Shown piece after piece: positions 62,363-64,000 of a stretch of 64,000 nucleotides of DNA. The notes beneath the pieces are model-generated. The model ran no database searches, was not told the origin of the DNA, and worked only from the letters and a program-made list of their open reading frames with translations. Where the stretch lies: positions 248,001-312,000 of the forward strand of contig NZ_RBWS01000005.1 of NCBI RefSeq assembly GCF_003627955.1, given 5' to 3'. This stretch comes from Sphingobacterium puteale (GTDB taxonomy: Bacteria; Bacteroidota; Bacteroidia; Sphingobacteriales; Sphingobacteriaceae). Position 1 is the stretch's first letter; every line of letters starts with the position of its first letter. The position numbers and the translations under genes were made by a program.

Positions 62363-63715
62363 TTAGAATTTTGGAAAGAGCAGCGATACCCTCGTTCCCC
62401 TATCATCTGAATAAATATCAAAGGCTACCCCCTGGTCTTTAAAGACAATCTGTGCGAAAGAGAGCCCTATGCCACTCCCCTTTACATTGCCGACATTCGA
62501 TCCACGGTAAAAGGTCTGCTTCACGGCCTCGAGCTCGGCCGCGGGGATACCAATTCCATGATCTACGATCTGCAGGGATAAGCGTCCATTGAGAGCCAGC
62601 AGTTGTACCAGTACTTCCTTTCCATCCGCATATTTGAGCGCATTTTCAACCAAGTTGGAGATCGACAGGGTAATGAGCATCCGATTGCCACGGAAATTAA
62701 AATACTGCGGGTCGTCCACCTGTAGATCTACTTTCAAGGGTACGGTAAATGTTCGGGCAAACTTAGGCACCAGTTCCCACACTACTTCGTCTATGCGAAA
62801 GACCTCCATGGAACGTTTCAGCGCCTGGTCTTCTGTCAGCAATAGAAAATTGCCGATCAGGTGATTCAGAAAATTCACATGTTCGGTAATGGTCGCCGCC
62901 AGCTCCTGATACTCTTGCTGACTGCGTGCTTTTGTTCCAAAAACCTCCATGGATCCCAGAATACCGGCCAAAGGTGTACGAAACTCATGGGAGACATAGC
63001 TCACAAAATTCTTTCGGATAATCATATTTTCACTGATCCGACGCAGGAGTGCATTGTAACTTTCGATCAGATCCTGTAATTCATCCTTCGTCCTGATGAC
63101 CGTCAGGGGCTCCTGGATCGTATTTAAATCCTTATCGCGAATTTCCGCAATCACCTTGCGAATGGGGAGATAGGCATATTTGCTCAGCCAGACCGATAGC
63201 AAGACAATACTGATCAATGCCACAAGAAACACCATAATAAGCGTAAATAACAGGCGGTTTAACTGATGGTCGAAATCCGCATTTGACTCCTTCACAAAGA
63301 CAAAAAAATCACCTTGGTTATCGGGATAATACAAGCCAAAATAAAAGCTATCGTCTGTTTTAAAATAAATTGTTTTCTCCGATTTTAGCCGGGTCAGCAG
63401 ATGTTGATCGATTTGACTGTCATTTCGCATACCCCCATAATTCACTTGACCATCCGCATTATAGACAGCCACCATGGCCCGTTTGACCAGGCTCTCATAT
63501 TGGTTTTTAGATTCCTGGTGCTTTAGCGGACTCTGTTCATCCGCCTCCAGGTAATAGATTCCCGCTATCTTGGCATTTTTCTCAAGCGAGCTGATCAGAT
63601 GTCGTTCGGATGAGTTGTAAAAAATCCAGTAGATAACCACCGTTGCAAGCCCAAAAATGATCGTGAAGACCAACGAAGTAAAAAGTGTAAGTCTTGTCTT
63701 TAAATTCATGGTCAA
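62363..63715 (-). CDS. Sensor histidine kinase (metal-efflux control)
   Basis: A 450-residue histidine kinase with two membrane helices (about 10-30 and 155-177) around a periplasmic sensor domain, a HAMP-like segment, and the HisKA domain with H243 in S-Y-V-S-H-E-F-R-T-P. The HATPase domain has N-L-V-E-N-A-L-K-Y and D-H-G-I-G-I-P, then G-S-G-I-G-L. The start ATG overlaps the response-regulator stop by 4 bp (ATGA), so both are translated together. Gene order (regulator, kinase, then efflux operon) suggests it senses periplasmic metal; this is inference from context. Confidence 0.9.
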   Translation of the reverse strand: MTMNLKTRLTLFTSLVFTIIFGLATVVIYWIFYNSSERHLISSLEKNAKIAGIYYLEADEQSPLKHQESKNQYESLVKRAMVAVYNADGQVNYGGMRNDSQIDQHLLTRLKSEKTIYFKTDDSFYFGLYYPDNQGDFFVFVKESNADFDHQLNRLLFTLIMVFLVALISIVLLSVWLSKYAYLPIRKVIAEIRDKDLNTIQEPLTVIRTKDELQDLIESYNALLRRISENMIIRKNFVSYVSHEFRTPLAGILGSMEVFGTKARSQQEYQELAATITEHVNFLNHLIGNFLLLTEDQALKRSMEVFRIDEVVWELVPKFARTFTVPLKVDLQVDDPQYFNFRGNRMLITLSISNLVENALKYADGKEVLVQLLALNGRLSLQIVDHGIGIPAAELEAVKQTFYRGSNVGNVKGSGIGLSFAQIVFKDQGVAFDIYSDDRGTRVSLLFPKF

Positions 63716-64000
63716 TCCGTTTTGAGCATATACCCTACCCCTTTGACCGTTTTGATCAGGGATATATCAGCTCCATCATCAATTTTACCACGCAGATAAG
63801 AAACATACACGTCCACGACATTTGTGTTATTATCAAAATCGATCCCCCAGACGGCCTGCAGTATCGCCGTACGCGAAAGGGTCTTATTGCGGTTTTCGAT
63901 CAGAAATTTAAACAGCTTAAATTCTTTTGGCGAGAGATCGACCGGTTGGTCCCCCTTATGGACTTCGTATCGGTCCAGATCCACTTTCAGATCCCGAATT
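63712..64000 (-). CDS. OmpR/PhoB-family response regulator, 5' part outside window
   Basis: Only the C-terminal winged-helix domain is visible: L-S-P-K-E-F-K-L-F-K-F-L, then L-Q-A-V-W-G-I-D-F-D, N-V-V-D-V-Y-V-S-Y-L-R and I-K-T-V-K-G-V-G-Y-M-L, all PhoB-type signatures. The frame stays open to base 64000, so the gene continues beyond the window and the receiver domain is not seen. A GTG at 63984 is internal, not the start. It is coupled to the kinase gene and should bind the efflux-operon promoter. Confidence 0.9.
   Translation of the reverse strand, partial: IRDLKVDLDRYEVHKGDQPVDLSPKEFKLFKFLIENRNKTLSRTAILQAVWGIDFDNNTNVVDVYVSYLRGKIDDGADISLIKTVKGVGYMLKTD

Noticed and set aside
1..64000. CRISPR arrays, tRNA or rRNA genes, insertion sequences, prophage
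   Set aside because: No regularly spaced repeats, no cloverleaf or rRNA sequence, no transposase, integrase or phage-like protein was found on either strand.

Overview
The window looks like chromosomal DNA of a Bacteroidota bacterium, most likely Sphingobacteriaceae and close to Sphingobacterium. Evidence: two SusC and two SusD proteins in one polysaccharide utilisation locus (PUL), a DUF6377-type PUL regulator, DUF4961 and DUF5004 surface proteins, GH92 mannosidases, and very few Shine-Dalgarno sequences. The family assignment is inference. I see no tRNA, rRNA, CRISPR array, transposase or phage gene.

Layout. 1-3837 (+): a run with a lone M17 N-terminal domain, an amidohydrolase, DoxX, Dps and a DUF1275 membrane protein. 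3915-9161 (+): a TPR histidine kinase, its NtrC-type response regulator, and a second sigma-54 activator without receiver domain. 9234-12005 (-): alpha/beta hydrolase, DsbA-like oxidoreductase, peroxiredoxin, and an ABM-domain membrane protein. 12232-14068 (+): short-chain dehydrogenase and AraC regulator. 14206-14730 (-): hypothetical. 15067-17664 (+): GH78 alpha-L-rhamnosidase. 17803-40496 (-): a 22.7-kb mannose-directed PUL. In transcription order it encodes an SGNH hydrolase, a GH38-like protein, GH92, GH2, a second GH92, SusD, DUF5004, DUF4961, SusC, SusD and SusC. 40722-42368 (-): the DUF6377 regulator. 42605-43749 (-): two lipoproteins of unknown role. 43961-49857: a Crp/Fnr regulator facing a nitrite-assimilation operon (nirB, nirD, nitrite/formate channel, small envelope protein), with cobA divergent from nirB. 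49950-52373 (-): hypotheticals, some broken by frameshifts. 52802-53614 (+): Hsp20 and a small protein. 53826-56655 (+): NEW3-domain membrane protein, ABC ATPase and ABC permease. 56798-64000 (-): a heavy-metal RND efflux operon (pump, lipoprotein adaptor, outer-membrane factor) and the two-component system that probably controls it; the response regulator is cut by the window end.

How the parts work together. The PUL would bind mannose-rich glycan at the cell surface, import it through SusC/SusD, and trim it with alpha-mannosidases, a beta-mannosidase-type GH2 and an esterase. One GH92 has Gln where the catalytic acid Glu normally sits, the signature reported for enzymes that remove mannose-1-phosphate caps, so phosphorylated yeast-type mannan is a plausible substrate. 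The nir genes take up nitrite and reduce it to ammonium, and CobA starts synthesis of the siroheme cofactor. Two TGAT-N4-ATCA sites lie between nirB and cobA and a perfect FNR-type box lies before the NEW3/ABC operon. The nearby Crp/Fnr protein has four cysteines placed much as in FNR, so a local oxygen-responsive circuit is a reasonable hypothesis.
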